Below are positions 21,631 to 31,308 of a DNA stretch of 64,000 nt, in pieces; the stretch's first letter is position 1; every line of letters starts with the position of its first letter. The notes beneath the pieces were generated by a model, which worked only from the letters and a program-made list of their open reading frames with translations, did no database searches and was not told the origin of the DNA. This DNA comes from Symsagittifera roscoffensis. Taxonomy: Eukaryota; Xenacoelomorpha; Acoela; Convolutidae. Location of the stretch: contig NC_087066.1 of the NCBI RefSeq assembly GCF_963678635.1, forward strand, positions 55,074,312 through 55,138,311, written 5' to 3'. The translations under genes were made by a program, and so were the position numbers.

Positions 21631-22600
21631 ACAGAATTCTATGAGCGCCTCGAAGAGAAGCAGGCTAACCAAGCGGAGATCAAAGACGGGTTTTCCTTCC
21701 TAGACAAGGAGACCTACGACAAACTACCACTCACTAAGTAGCTGGATAAATCAGGGCACCCTATACCAGGACAACCTGAGCTTCCAGTGGAAACGGCCGC
21801 TGAGATAAAGGTTTTAGCCAGGGGCGAACCCGTTCCGCTGGATCTGCTAGTCCGATCCAATATGATGCAGCAGGAGCTTACCAGGCTGGGTTTAAACAGC
21901 ATAGCTCTGCTAAATAGGACAGTGAATGTGGCGCCGGACGTCATGGGGAAACTTCATGACTTGCTGGATAGAGAAGTCGACAGACATGATCGTGAGTGGA
22001 TGGAGACCATGCAGCGATTGACCGTAACTGAGAAAACGGAGAAGAGGCCGGTGATCATTCGCAGTCGCGACGTGGAACGGGATTGCCGGTCGATAGTGAA
22101 CCAGCTGGTGACCTCAATGCCGAAGGATGTCTTGTTGAGGACTTCGTTCACAGAACGTGGGAAACCGACCCCGGTCCAAGTCACTGAGGAAGTCAGGGTC
22201 AATTCGAAATCCAGGTTCGCGAGAAAAGTACATTTCACAGATGCAAAAGCAGAATACGAGCCGGGCTCAGATTGCTCTTCCGGGGACGAAACAATGTCCG
22301 GGGAGTCGGACACCTTCAGGCCCGTGCAGGACGATTTGTCCGGGGAGAGGTTGATGAGACCACCTAGGGACAGAATTTTGTCCGGGGAGTCGGGTTCAAA
22401 GCGACCAATGGACAGAGTTTTGTCTGAGGAGTCGAGAAACATCACAGACAGAGTGGAACGTGATGTTGTGTAGTCATTCGTCTCAAGTGATGACTCGAGG
22501 CCGCAGTCCTGGGATAACACATCCGAGACTACTTCCAATTCTGATGACCGGAGATTGCGATTCATTCCTTGTTGGTGGACTGGAAACAGCGCGGGCTGGA
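21631..22600 (+). pseudogene. Long RNase H-integrase linker, left copy
   Basis: About 320 residues separate the RNase H end from the region leading to integrase. It begins TEFYERLEEKQANQAE and GFSFLDKETYDKLPL, continues with helical charged sequence, and ends with a Ser-rich part. That part holds four degenerate repeats of about 13 residues built on LSGES..RP..D (22,280-22,450; DNA 'tccggggagtcgg'). The TAG at 22,471 is shared with the right copy at 29,169. After it the frame reads on to about 22,595, where a frameshift (also shared) moves coding to the frame of 22,569 onward. The minus-strand gypsy relative has a recognisable diverged version of the linker. Confidence 0.7.
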
Positions 22601-24082
22601 CAGGGAAATGCATCAGGATCCGGACAGAGATAGGTACACCTCCGATGAGGAGTGCACCGTGGTGGATAATGCTGCTGATGAGCTCGAGCTGATAGCAATT
22701 TCCAAACGCCCAATCAGATTACTGGCACATGGTACGGTCGTCCGTACCAATCTGGAGCCATCTGTGCAGGAAGCAACGCCTTTGAAGAAGATATGGTGCG
22801 TCAAGTTGATGGACGATGCCCATGCTCCGGAGATAATGAGCGGTCAATTGAACGTATTAAAGACGTATCTGAAAGCCAGATACCGGCTGTCGGACGTTCT
22901 AAGGGCTCAACGAAGTGACAGAATGACGAGCAATCTGAAAAGATGGATCGAGAATGAAGCACCTGACAAAAGAGATTTGGAAGAAGACAGCTACAAGATC
23001 TTGAAGCAGTTCTACCAGAAAAGAAAAGATTTGTTGTACCTGAACAAAGACGGAATCGTAGCCTGTAAACGTAGAGAGGAGGACAAGGTCCTTTACAAGT
23101 ACAACTCGTTAGTGTTACCACAGTTATACCAAACCGAATTGCTATTTCGTTCACATGTAAAGTGTATAACAGGATACAGAAACGATTCGAATGGCCTGAC
23201 TTCAAGAAGGCGTGTGAAAAGTGGATCTCTGCGTGCTTGTCATGCCAACAGGCGAAGGACCCCAGGAAACTAAGATTCCCTCTGCAGTCAATAGAATCAT
23301 CGGGATTCAACGACGTGGTTCAGATTGATCACCAGAAGATATGCATGACAGCCCCGGGCTATAATCAGGTGCTGGTAATGATTGATCATTTTACGAAATA
23401 TGCAGAGGCAGCACCCTGCATGACAGCATCAGCGGAAGAAACATGCAATCACTTGATAAATGTGTGGATAGCGAGGCACGGCTGCCCCATCACCTTCCAA
23501 TCAGACAACGGCAAAGCATTCGTGGGTGATCTCACGAAGGAGTTAATGAAAAGGTCGCAGGTAGCACAGGCCCACTCGGCCACTTATCACCCGCAAACGA
23601 ATGGCCTAGTCGAGAGGCAAAATTGCACGCTGGCAACCATGTTGAGAGTTTATTGCTCACGCTACATGGATGACTGGGATAGACACTTACCGCAAGTGAT
23701 GGGTGCTTACAACAGCACAGAGCATTCCACCACGGGAATAACTCCGCATATGATGCTAACGGGTCACAAAAAAGCGCTTCCGTTGACGCTTTTCTACCCT
23801 GAATTTGAAGGGAAGAGAACAGCACCGCAAACGTACGTGCGGGATGTCATTAGAACTCAGCAGGACCTCAATGACTTATGTAGGAGGAACACGCAACAGG
23901 CGCAAATTAGACAAAAAAGGAGGTTTGATAAAAAAAACTGCCGATGCAAAAGCCTACTCAGTTGGTCATTACGTCTGGGTATTTCAGGAAGTAGTTCCAA
24001 CAAAAGGAACCAAAAAATTATTAAAGAAATGGCGTGGCCCATTTCAAATAACAGAAGTGCATCAAGGAGGTCGGTTTTGTAG
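22569..24082 (+). pseudogene. pol: Integrase, left copy, frameshifted
   Basis: Two overlapping frames (22,569-23,273 and 23,162-24,082) carry the N-terminal extension and the DDE core. The left copy lacks 26 bases near 23,157 that hold the His pair of the HHCC zinc finger; the Cys pair ACLSCQQ remains. The catalytic core is otherwise complete: QIDHQKI, FQSDNGKAF and NGLVERQN give D, D and E. A run of extra A bases near 23,933 shifts the frame again compared with the right copy, producing nonsense from about residue 260. It is clearly non-functional. Confidence 0.85.
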
Positions 24083-24482
24083 ACTGAGCACAGGAAGAGC
24101 AGCTCATTACGAAAACATCAAACCGCACAATGCCTCATCAGAGTACTGGTGCATCCCAGCACACATGCAAGAGGGAGACTATTTGATAGTGGATCCTGCT
24201 TGTGAGGTGAATGAAAGAGGCACTCGCGACAAAAATGACGGAAATGAGGTGGTGGATGATTGCGATCTACCACTGGACCTAGAGTTGACCGAGCGAGTAG
24301 AGGTGGATCACGAAACGCTACCTTATGCCGAAGAGGACTGGGACTGCGCAGAACAGACTGAAATTGACAAAGGAATACAACCTGACTTCCTCTCACCATG
24401 GAGACACGCCAGATCTAGAAAGGAAGAAGATTTACAACCCGTATGGCGAGGATTTCGTCATAGACAGGATAGTTTTAAGTGA
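23930..24482 (+). pseudogene. Integrase C-terminal (GPY/F-type) module, left copy
   Basis: In the third frame the sequence continues as AYSVGHYVWVFQEVVP, KKWRGPFQITEVHQGGRF and RLSTGRAAHYENIKPH. This is the typical gypsy integrase C-terminal GPF/Y module. An acidic linker follows (CDLPLDLELTERVEVD, YAEEDWDCAEQ). A frameshift near 24,395 (GIQPDFLSPW against GIQPDFPFTM in the right copy) moves coding to the macrodomain frame. The chain is continuous with the macrodomain in the original element. Confidence 0.75.
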
Positions 24483-25470
24483 TGTGATGGAGTCGCTGGT
24501 GGGACTGGATAAAGTAGTAGTGCCAAGAGAGATCGACTTGGTGAATGACATGGATCAAGATTGGATCGACGATCGCTCCGAACCAGAAGTGGAGTTCGAA
24601 TCAGAGGTGGATCAGACTCATGAGCAAGAATTAACGAACTTGCGAGTGCTCGAATGGCTCCTCGATCTGCCGACGGATCCTAAAGAGACAATCTTGACGA
24701 TTCAGGATGTTGATAAAGACGGCATCAAGTACGTCAGCCATGATAATACCGAGTCCAACTGGGTCGCTCCAGATGGCCCTCTACGCGTTCCGCAATCCAA
24801 CCTCGATCTGCTCGACTTTGGGCGATCGATGGGGACTTCGATGGACATTTTTGTCCGGGGAGTGGGGTTAGGACTCACCTACACCGAAAATCTGATCATT
24901 AAAAAATTAAAATCGGCAAGAGAAACCGGAGAACTGGAGACAGAGGGCGAGAAGGCTAAAAAACCACCTTTTGCACCAACTTTTGAATCTTATTTTGACC
25001 TACCGAACCATTATTCAAACAATATCGTCATAAAGAACAGCGATTTCATACTCACGGAACGTACATTTGCTATAGCAATAACCGCGGATGTAAGCTTCAA
25101 AGCAGCATTAGTGGCTGATTTCAAAAGAGAGTATAAGAACATCGAGTTTTTATGGAAACAGAGGCCTGGTGTGGGAGGGATGATAGCGCTGCCCCCTGTT
25201 GCATCACAGATACCAGGGAAATATTTGTGTTTCCTGGTTACTAAGGCCACTGATAGGCAACACGTAGATCCAGAGCGCTTGGTATTGGCCTTGACTCGAC
25301 TTAGGGATTTTCTGGTTGAGAGAGGAGTGACCTCTCTCTCGTTACCAGTCTATGATCCCAATAGGGGAAAGCTACAACCGAGAGAGTTGTACGCCCTTGT
25401 ACACGTGATATTTTCAGAAACTGACATAGAGGTTTACTTACATAAAAAGTACTATCTGAGCATATGCTAG
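24325..25470 (+). CDS. Pol C-terminal extension with a macrodomain resembling TARG1/OARD1 (left copy)
   Basis: From about 24,400 the frame is the continuation of integrase: acidic linker, then DFVIDRIVLSDVMESLVGL, then a C-terminal domain at about residues 231-375. That domain follows the macrodomain plan of the human TARG1/OARD1 class: a beta strand with NNIVIKNSDF, FAIAITADVSFKAALVADFK, a Gly loop VGGMIALPP, CFLVTK, PERLVLALTRLRDFL, GVTSLSLPVYD and a final strand HVIFSETDIEVYL. TARG1 uses a Lys in its ITK motif and a downstream Asp. Lys is conserved here (about residue 307), but the position aligned with Asp is Gly and the Gly loop after LSLP is replaced by DPNR. ADP-ribose binding is plausible; hydrolase activity is doubtful. 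Ends TAG, followed by a non-coding spacer. Confidence 0.65.
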   Translation: MPKRTGTAQNRLKLTKEYNLTSSHHGDTPDLERKKIYNPYGEDFVIDRIVLSDVMESLVGLDKVVVPREIDLVNDMDQDWIDDRSEPEVEFESEVDQTHEQELTNLRVLEWLLDLPTDPKETILTIQDVDKDGIKYVSHDNTESNWVAPDGPLRVPQSNLDLLDFGRSMGTSMDIFVRGVGLGLTYTENLIIKKLKSARETGELETEGEKAKKPPFAPTFESYFDLPNHYSNNIVIKNSDFILTERTFAIAITADVSFKAALVADFKREYKNIEFLWKQRPGVGGMIALPPVASQIPGKYLCFLVTKATDRQHVDPERLVLALTRLRDFLVERGVTSLSLPVYDPNRGKLQPRELYALVHVIFSETDIEVYLHKKYYLSIC

Positions 25471-25929
25471 GAGTTGCATTCGGCGATAAGTGGTTTTATT
25501 AAGTTCACTTTATAGAGGTTAGGATTGAGTTAGGTTAGCTACTAGAGATTATGTTTATGTAATAATGTAGATATATGAAGTTTATGTATTATGTTATTAT
25601 TAGGGTATGTTTTACGTGATTTTTGTGTCCTGAAAGACCTGGAACACTCCAGGTATTGAAGGTGACAGCGCTCATTCATGTTACCTCGATAAGGTTGAAG
25701 GTGGACGATCCACCTTGGTGCTAAGTTTTAAATCAGTAACGAAGAAAAACTTCAATGGATTGTTTTAAAGAAGAAAAATGTGAATGATGTTTTATCCTGA
25801 GAATGGGACCGCATGAATTGATGGTTTTAAGTCGTGACTTGTCTTTTTAGATCTTGAATGATTAAATCTTGTTTATTGAATCAAACAAAGTTGAAGGAAC
25901 TTCACGACACGAGAATCAATACGATAGAA
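25471..25929 (+). promoter_or_regulatory. Spacer between pol-macro and second gene block: hairpins and splice-acceptor-like site (left copy)
   Basis: Non-coding and AT-rich, and conserved in the right copy (32,173-32,656). It contains perfect hairpins at 25,637-25,654 (ACCTGG...CCAGGT) and 25,698-25,716 (AAGGTGGA-CGA-TCCACCTT). A pyrimidine tract plus AG, 'cttgtctttttag', ends at 25,850, shortly before the next gene. A spliced subgenomic RNA, as used for env by retroviruses, would explain how the second block is expressed. That role is inferred; no donor site was identified. Confidence 0.4.
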
Positions 25930-26955
25930 ATGGGTGATACAAATGAATTATTGGATTTCCTCTCAGCGAGTCAAGGGGCGACTCTAGACGAGATCTATCA
26001 GCGGCTGATTGATTGTGATTTTACACGAGAAGACCCGGGATTGGCGATGTTTGTGGTCGCACTCCTCAACGCGTTGGGACGAGAGGGTCGAGGGAATCGC
26101 CCCACAGAAGTGGTGTTAATGCTGGCCTTCGGTGAGTCCGGGACCGCCGAGCGAGGTCAAAATCGATTGATGAGATGGCGCCGAGGAGGAATGTCCGGAC
26201 ACGACTTGGCTCGTGAGCCGGGACTAGGCGAACAAAGGGATCACCGGCTAGGTGAGATGCCCATACCTGTTCAGCCCGCACAGCCGCTCATCGGAGCTAA
26301 AAGACTACGTGATGGGCCGGGCCCGTCCCACTCAGTAGACTCCCCAACAGCTGTTCCTCCTCTCAAGAGAGTGAAGGTGAGCGAGATCGAGATACAGACC
26401 TCAGAGACGATCGAGACCTTGGAGAAGAAAGAAAGGGATCAGAACGAAGTGTGTGCCAAGCTGCAGGAGTACAGGACAATATCTCGAGAAAGGGACGAAT
26501 GGAAGAAGAAGTTTGAAGACCTGCAAATAGCCTACAAGGAAGAGGAGATAAAGCATCTGAAGGAACTATATATGGCGAGGGTGAGTCAAGTGTCACCGGA
26601 GGCTCTGGCTACGATGAACTCCTCGGAGGCATCCAGGGACAAACGTCCCGGGACGAGGGCACAGAAGCTGTGCGCACCGAGAGAGCCCGAGGCTCCTCAG
26701 CAGGCATCACAGTCCGCTCCCAACCCGAGAAAAACGATACCGGACCCCTCGGACACTTATCTCGCTCCTCAGTTCCAGGAGTCGTTCCATCAGGTAGCCA
26801 GAGCAGCTATGAACGAGATCAATAGGACCGCTAGCCGGACGCTGGGTAGGGTCGTCCCTTCCCAACGCTTCGATCGTTCTTCGAGCAGCTCGGAGAGAAC
26901 ACCCCGAACTGTAGTACCAGCAGGGACTGCGCATTCAGAGGTCTCGCGTGGTTGA
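25930..26955 (+). CDS. Unknown protein with coiled coil and Ser/Pro-rich tail (left copy)
   Basis: The frame opens at an ATG at 25,858, but the right copy has TTG there. The ATG at 25,930 (gaaATGggtgat) is present in both and is the better start, giving about 341 codons. A small N-terminal helical domain (MGDTNELLDFLSASQGA, LAMFVVALLNALGREG) is followed by a basic Gly/Arg/Pro region. A clear coiled coil (IETLEKKERDQNEVCAKLQ, ERDEWKKKFEDLQIAYKEEE) and a Ser/Pro/Arg tail come next. I do not recognise the family; a Gag-like or structural role is only a guess. In the right copy the frame leads, after one extra C and a TAG, directly into the SGNH domain, so the two may be parts of one polyprotein. 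Confidence 0.6.
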   Translation: MGDTNELLDFLSASQGATLDEIYQRLIDCDFTREDPGLAMFVVALLNALGREGRGNRPTEVVLMLAFGESGTAERGQNRLMRWRRGGMSGHDLAREPGLGEQRDHRLGEMPIPVQPAQPLIGAKRLRDGPGPSHSVDSPTAVPPLKRVKVSEIEIQTSETIETLEKKERDQNEVCAKLQEYRTISRERDEWKKKFEDLQIAYKEEEIKHLKELYMARVSQVSPEALATMNSSEASRDKRPGTRAQKLCAPREPEAPQQASQSAPNPRKTIPDPSDTYLAPQFQESFHQVARAAMNEINRTASRTLGRVVPSQRFDRSSSSSERTPRTVVPAGTAHSEVSRG

Positions 26956-27272
26956 TATTAGAAAGAATCTAACGGTGCGCAACCAGTTCGTGCAAGTGGC
27001 CACGGAGCATCCTCGTGCTTGTTTGAATGGCATGGGCTGGAACCCCGCCATAAGCAACTAGGCAATTCCCTCGGGGAATCGTCATTTGGTTATAGGGGAC
27101 AGTTTAGTGAGGGATCTAAACGAGATCTTTGTCAACGGGCAGACTACTGTCCTATCTTTTGGAGGCGCTTCCGTGGCTCAAGTCATCAAGATGATGGAGT
27201 TCCAAGGAGAGGATCACCTAGACACGTTGGTGATAATGCTCGGGACTAATGACTTTTCGAGGGCCCCTGTAA
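26956..27272 (+). pseudogene. SGNH hydrolase domain, cut by the duplication junction (left copy)
   Basis: The frame reads RKNLTVRNQFVQVATEHPRA, a TAG at 27,059 (CAG in the right copy), then NRHLVIGDSLVRDLNEIF, LSFGGASVAQVIKMM and VIMLGTNDFSRAPV. The SGNH blocks I, II and III are present. Homology stops at 27,272, after which a 4-base filler joins to the middle of RT. The catalytic His block is therefore missing in this copy. Confidence 0.75.
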
Positions 27273-27276
27273 TGTT

Positions 27277-27809
27277 TCGATGAGAGCCAATCCAAGCTGG
27301 GGGACGCGAAGTTCTTCACGACGTTAGATTTGGGCTCGGCGTTCTGGCAAGTGCCACTCCGAAAGCAAGATCGTGAAAAAACGGGCTTCGCGTGCGAGCT
27401 GGGATTGTTCCAGTGGAAGAGGATGCCGTTCGGATTGTGCAACGCGACGGCCACATTCCAGCGACTGATGGCCCAGGCACTCACGAGTGTGACGAAGAAA
27501 TACGGAAACCTCATCATGTGTTACGTCGATGATGTCGTGATCGCGACACCAACCCTAGAGGACCACATAGAGAGGTTGGATGAGGTGTTTACTTGCATGA
27601 AGCAGGCGGGACTGAAATGTAAACCCTCGAAGTGTGAAATCCTTAGAGACTCCATAAAATATCTAGGCCGCCTGGTGGATAAGCATGGAGTGAGACTAGA
27701 CCCCGAAGCGGTCGAAGCGGTTTTGACCTGGAAGGCGCGTAAGACAGATACACAACTGATGAGCTTTTTGGGGTTTGCTAACTATTATCGCGAGTTCGTC
27801 AAGGGATAG
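27277..27809 (+). pseudogene. pol: Reverse transcriptase, right copy (N-terminus missing)
   Basis: It starts abruptly at the duplication junction inside RT motif A (FFTTLDLGSAFWQV) and runs through YVDDVVIATP and the connection to TAG at 27,807. The fingers region is absent because the duplicated segment begins mid-domain. It differs from the left copy by scattered substitutions such as LFQWKRM for LIQWKRM. Confidence 0.9.
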
Positions 27810-29171
27810 GCCGACAAGATATACCCCATGCAACAGTTGATGAGAAATAAAGGCAAAAAGTTCACTTCGACCGATGAGGCACAAGTTGCATTTGAAAACA
27901 TTGAACGTGAACTTTGCGAGGCACCAGTCCTCGGCATGCCAACAGAGAAGGGGATGTTTGTGTTAGACACGGATGCATCAGTGGTTGCGATATCAGGCAT
28001 ACTTCACCAAAAGCAAGAGTGGAACGGGAGAACGGTTCTCCGTCCAATTGCCTACGGAAGTAAGGTCTTGAGCGATACCGAGATGAAGTATGGCGCACCA
28101 AAAGCGGAAATGTTCGCGGTGATCACTTTCGTGGAAAAGTACAGGGCCTACTTGGGGAGTGCTCCCTTCAAGTTGCGTGTGGATAATCGTGCCCTTGCCT
28201 GGCTGAAAACCTATTCGAAGGACCAAAGTTATATTGGTCGTTGGATCGTGCGCCTGGATGGATACCACATGATCATAGAGCACCGTACCCGTGACAAGCA
28301 TCAGAATGCTGATAGCCTCAGTAAGAAGACAGAATTCTATGAGCGCCTCGAAGAGAAGCAGGCTAACCAAGCGGAGATCAAAGACGGGTTTTCCTTCCTA
28401 GACAAGGAGACCTACGACAAACTACCACTCACTAAGTGGCTGGATAAGTCAGGGCACCCTATACCAGGACACCCTGAGCTTCCAGTGGAAACGGCCGCTG
28501 AGATAAAGGTTTTAGCCAGGGGCGAACCCGTTCCGCTGGATCTGCTAGTCCGATCCAATATGGTGCAGCAGGAGCTTACCAGGCTGGGTATAAACAGCAT
28601 AGCTCTGCTAAATAGGACAGTGAATGTGGCGCCGGACGTCATGGGGAAACTTCATGACTTGCTGGATAGAGAAGTCGACAGACATGATCGTGAGTGGATG
28701 GAGACCATGCAGCGATTGACCGTAACTGAGAAAACGGAGAAGAGGCCGGTGATCATTCGCAGTCGCGACGTGGAACGGGATTGCCGGTCGATAGTGAACC
28801 AGCTGGTGACCTCAATGCCGAAGGATGTCTTGTTGAGGACTTCGTTCACAGAACGTGGGAAACCGACCCCGGTCCAAGTCACTGAGGAAGTCAGGGTCAA
28901 TTCGAAATCCAGGTTCGCGAGAAAAGTACATTTCACAGATGCAAAAGCAGAATACGAGCCGGGCTCAGATTGCTCTTCCGGGGACGAAACAATGTCCGGG
29001 GAGTCGGACACCTTCAGGCCCGTGCAGGACGATTTGTCCGGGGAGAGGTTGATGAGACCACCTAGGGACAGAATTTTGTCCGGGGAGTCGGGTTCAAAGC
29101 GACCAATGGACAGAGTTTTGTCTGAGGAGTCGAGAAACATCACAGACAGAGTGGAACGTGATGTTGTGTAG
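27810..29171 (+). CDS. pol: RNase H plus long linker, right copy
   Basis: Uninterrupted frame of about 450 codons after the shared TAG. RNase H occupies the first 170 residues (VLDTDASVVAI, APKAEMFAV, LRVDNRAL, NADSLSKK). The linker follows with ETYDKLPLTKWLDKSGHP, LLRTSFTERGKPTPVQV and the LSGES-type repeats (28,980-29,150). It ends at TAG 29,169, shared with the left copy; in-frame sequence continues for about 40 more codons to the shared frameshift. Unlike the left copy it has no stop at the RNase H end. Gypsy RNase H-integrase linkers are usually short, so the length is unusual. Confidence 0.8.
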   Translation, partial: ADKIYPMQQLMRNKGKKFTSTDEAQVAFENIERELCEAPVLGMPTEKGMFVLDTDASVVAISGILHQKQEWNGRTVLRPIAYGSKVLSDTEMKYGAPKAEMFAVITFVEKYRAYLGSAPFKLRVDNRALAWLKTYSKDQSYIGRWIVRLDGYHMIIEHRTRDKHQNADSLSKKTEFYERLEEKQANQAEIKDGFSFLDKETYDKLPLTKWLDKSGHPIPGHPELPVETAAEIKVLARGEPVPLDLLVRSNMVQQELTRLGINSIALLNRTVNVAPDVMGKLHDLLDREVDRHDREWMETMQRLTVTEKTEKRPVIIRSRDVERDCRSIVNQLVTSMPKDVLLRTSFTERGKPTPVQVTEEVRVNSKSRFARKVHFTDAKAEYEPGSDCSSGDETMSGESDTFRPVQDDLSGERLMRPPRDRILSGESGSKRPMDRVLSEESRNITDRVERDVV

Positions 29172-29266
29172 TCATTCGTCTCAAGTGATGACTCGAGGCC
29201 GCAGTCCTGGGACAACACATCCGAGACTACTTCCAATTCTGATGACCGGAGATTGCGATTCATTCC

Positions 29267-29674
29267 TTGTTGGTGGACTGGAAACAGCGCGGGCTGGACA
29301 GGGAAATGCATCAGGATCCGGACAGAGATAGGTACACCTCCGATGAGGAGGGCACCGTGGTGGATAATGCTGCTGATGAGCTCGAGCTGATAGCAGCTTC
29401 CAAACGCCCAACCAGATTACTGCCACATGGTACGGTCGTCCGTACCAATCTGGAGCCATCTGTGCAGGAAGCAACGCCTTTGAAGAAGATATGGTGCGTC
29501 AAGTTGATGCACGATGCCCATGCTCCGGAGATAATGAGCGGGCAATTGAACGTAATAAAGACGTATCTGAAAGCCAGATACCAGCTGTCGGACCTTCTAA
29601 GGGCTCAACAAAATGACAGAATGACGAGCAATCTAAAAAGATGAATTAAAAAGGGAGCACCTGACAAAGGAGAT
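29267..29674 (+). pseudogene. Pre-integrase segment, right copy
   Basis: This frame reads DREMHQDPDRDRYTSDEE, ADELELIAASKRP, VVRTNLEPSVQEATPLKKIW and YLKARYQLSDLLRAQ, then stops at TGA 29,642. The left copy has TGG there (KRWIENEAP), so this is a point mutation private to the right copy. It continues out of frame into integrase. The minus-strand relative has a diverged homologue (ELEMIAVSKKP, NIRTNLEPEDD). Confidence 0.75.
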
Positions 29675-30742
29675 TTGGAAGAAGACAGCTACAAGATCTT
29701 GAAGCAGTTCTACCTAAAAAGAAAAGATTTGTTGTTCCTGAACAAAGACGGAATCGTAGCCTGTAAACGTAGAGAGGAGGACAAGGTCCTTTACAAGTAC
29801 AACTCGTTAGTGTTACCACAGTTATACCAAACCGAATTGCTCTTTCGTTCACATGACCAAATGGGCCATCAGGGAGTGGACAAAGTGTATAACAGGATAC
29901 AGAAACGATTCGAATGGCCTGGCTTCAAGAAGGCGTGTGAAAAGTGGATCTCTGCGTGCTTGTTATGCCAACAGGCGAAGGACCCCAGGAAACTAAGATT
30001 CCCTCTGCAGTCAATAGAATCATCGGGATTCAACGAAGTGGTGCAGATTGATCACCAGAAGATATGCATGACAGCCACGGGCTATAATCAGGTGCTGGTA
30101 ATGATTGATCATTTTACGAAATATGCAGATGTAGCACCCTGCATGACAGCATCAGCGGAAGAAACATGCGATCACTTGATAAATGTGTGGATAGCGAGGC
30201 ACGGCTGCCCCATCACCTTCCAATCAGACAACGGCAAAGCATTTGTGGGTGATCTCACGAAGGAGTTAATGAAAAGGTCGCAGGTAGCACAGGCCCACTC
30301 GACCACTTATCACCCGCAAACGAATGGCCTAGTCGAGAGGCAAAATCGCACGCTGGTATCCATGTTGAGAGTTTATTGCTCACGCTACATGGATGACTGG
30401 GATAGACACTTACCGCAAGTGATGGGTGCTTACTACAGCACAGAGCATTCCACCACGGGAATAAGTCCGCATATGATGCTAACGGGTCACGAAAAAGCGC
30501 TTCCTTTGACGTTTTTCTACCCTGAATTTGAAGGGAAGAGAACAGCACCGCAAACGTACGTGCGGGATGTCATTAGAAGACAGCAGGACCTCAATGACTT
30601 ATGTAGGAGGAACACGCAACAGGCGCAAATTAGACAAAAAAGGAGGTTTGATAAAAGGACTGCCGATGCAAAAGCCTACTCAGTTGACCATTACGTCTGG
30701 GTATTTCAGGAAGTAGTTCCACCAAAAGGAACCAAAAAATGA
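29675..30742 (+). CDS. pol: Integrase, right copy (complete catalytic core)
   Basis: 355-codon frame. The N-terminal zinc finger is intact: His at about residues 60 and 65 (HDQMGH), Cys at 95 and 98 (ACLLCQQ). The core has D126 (QIDHQKI), D185 (FQSDNGKAF) and E221 (NGLVERQN), the D,D-35-E spacing of retroviral integrases. The frame ends at TGA 30,740 within KGTKK, where the left copy has TTA. The protein catalyses insertion of element cDNA. There is no methionine at the true domain start because it is part of a polyprotein. Confidence 0.9.
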   Translation: MEEDSYKILKQFYLKRKDLLFLNKDGIVACKRREEDKVLYKYNSLVLPQLYQTELLFRSHDQMGHQGVDKVYNRIQKRFEWPGFKKACEKWISACLLCQQAKDPRKLRFPLQSIESSGFNEVVQIDHQKICMTATGYNQVLVMIDHFTKYADVAPCMTASAEETCDHLINVWIARHGCPITFQSDNGKAFVGDLTKELMKRSQVAQAHSTTYHPQTNGLVERQNRTLVSMLRVYCSRYMDDWDRHLPQVMGAYYSTEHSTTGISPHMMLTGHEKALPLTFFYPEFEGKRTAPQTYVRDVIRRQQDLNDLCRRNTQQAQIRQKRRFDKRTADAKAYSVDHYVWVFQEVVPPKGTKK

Positions 30743-31288
30743 TTAAAGAAATGGCGTGGCCCATTTCAAATAACAGAAGTGCATCAAGGAGGTCGGTTTT
30801 ATAGACTGAGCACAGGAAGAGCAGCTCATTACGAAAACATCAAACCGCACAATGCCTCATCAGAGGACTGGTGCATACCAGCACACATGCAAGAGGGAGA
30901 CTATTTGATAGTGTATCCTGCTTGTGAGGTGAATGAAAGAGGCACTCGCGACAAAAATGACGGAAATGAGGTGGTGGATGATTGCGATCTACCACTGGAC
31001 CTAGAGTTGACCGAGCGAGTAGAGGTGGATGACGAAACTCTACCTTATGCCGAAGAGGACTGGGACTGCGCAGAGCAGACTGAAATTGACAAAGGAATAC
31101 AACCTGACTTTCCTTTCACCATGGAGACATGCCAGAGCAAGAAAGGAAGGGATAAGAAGATTTACAAACCGTATGGCGAGGATTTCGTCATAGACAGGAT
31201 AGTTTTAAGTGATGTGATGGAGTCGCTGGTGGGATTGGATGAATTAGCAGTGCCAAGAGAGATCGACTTGGTGAATGACATTGGATAG
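30743..31288 (+). pseudogene. Integrase C-terminal GPY/F-type module and acidic linker, right copy
   Basis: Same frame as the preceding integrase after one TGA: KKWRGPFQITEVHQGGRF, YRLSTGRAAHYENIKPH, then an acidic linker and FVIDRIVLSDVMESLVGL. This copy shows that integrase and the macrodomain-bearing extension were one reading frame. A small deletion at 31,282 (ND-IG-stop against NDMDQDWIDD in the left copy) shifts the frame before the macrodomain. Confidence 0.8.
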
Positions 31289-31308
31289 ACGATCGATCCG
31301 AACCAGAA

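Noticed and set aside
19993-22473. Reassignment of UAG to an amino acid in this genome
   Set aside because: The intact CR1-like ORF2 ends in TAG, and the TAG sites correspond to different amino acids (Tyr, Lys, Trp, Gln) in relatives. Ordinary mutation is simpler.
21954-22613. 219-codon minus-strand open frame, repeated at 28,652-29,311
   Set aside because: It is antisense to the linker of pol and duplicated only because the 6.7-kb segment is; no motif and no independent conservation.
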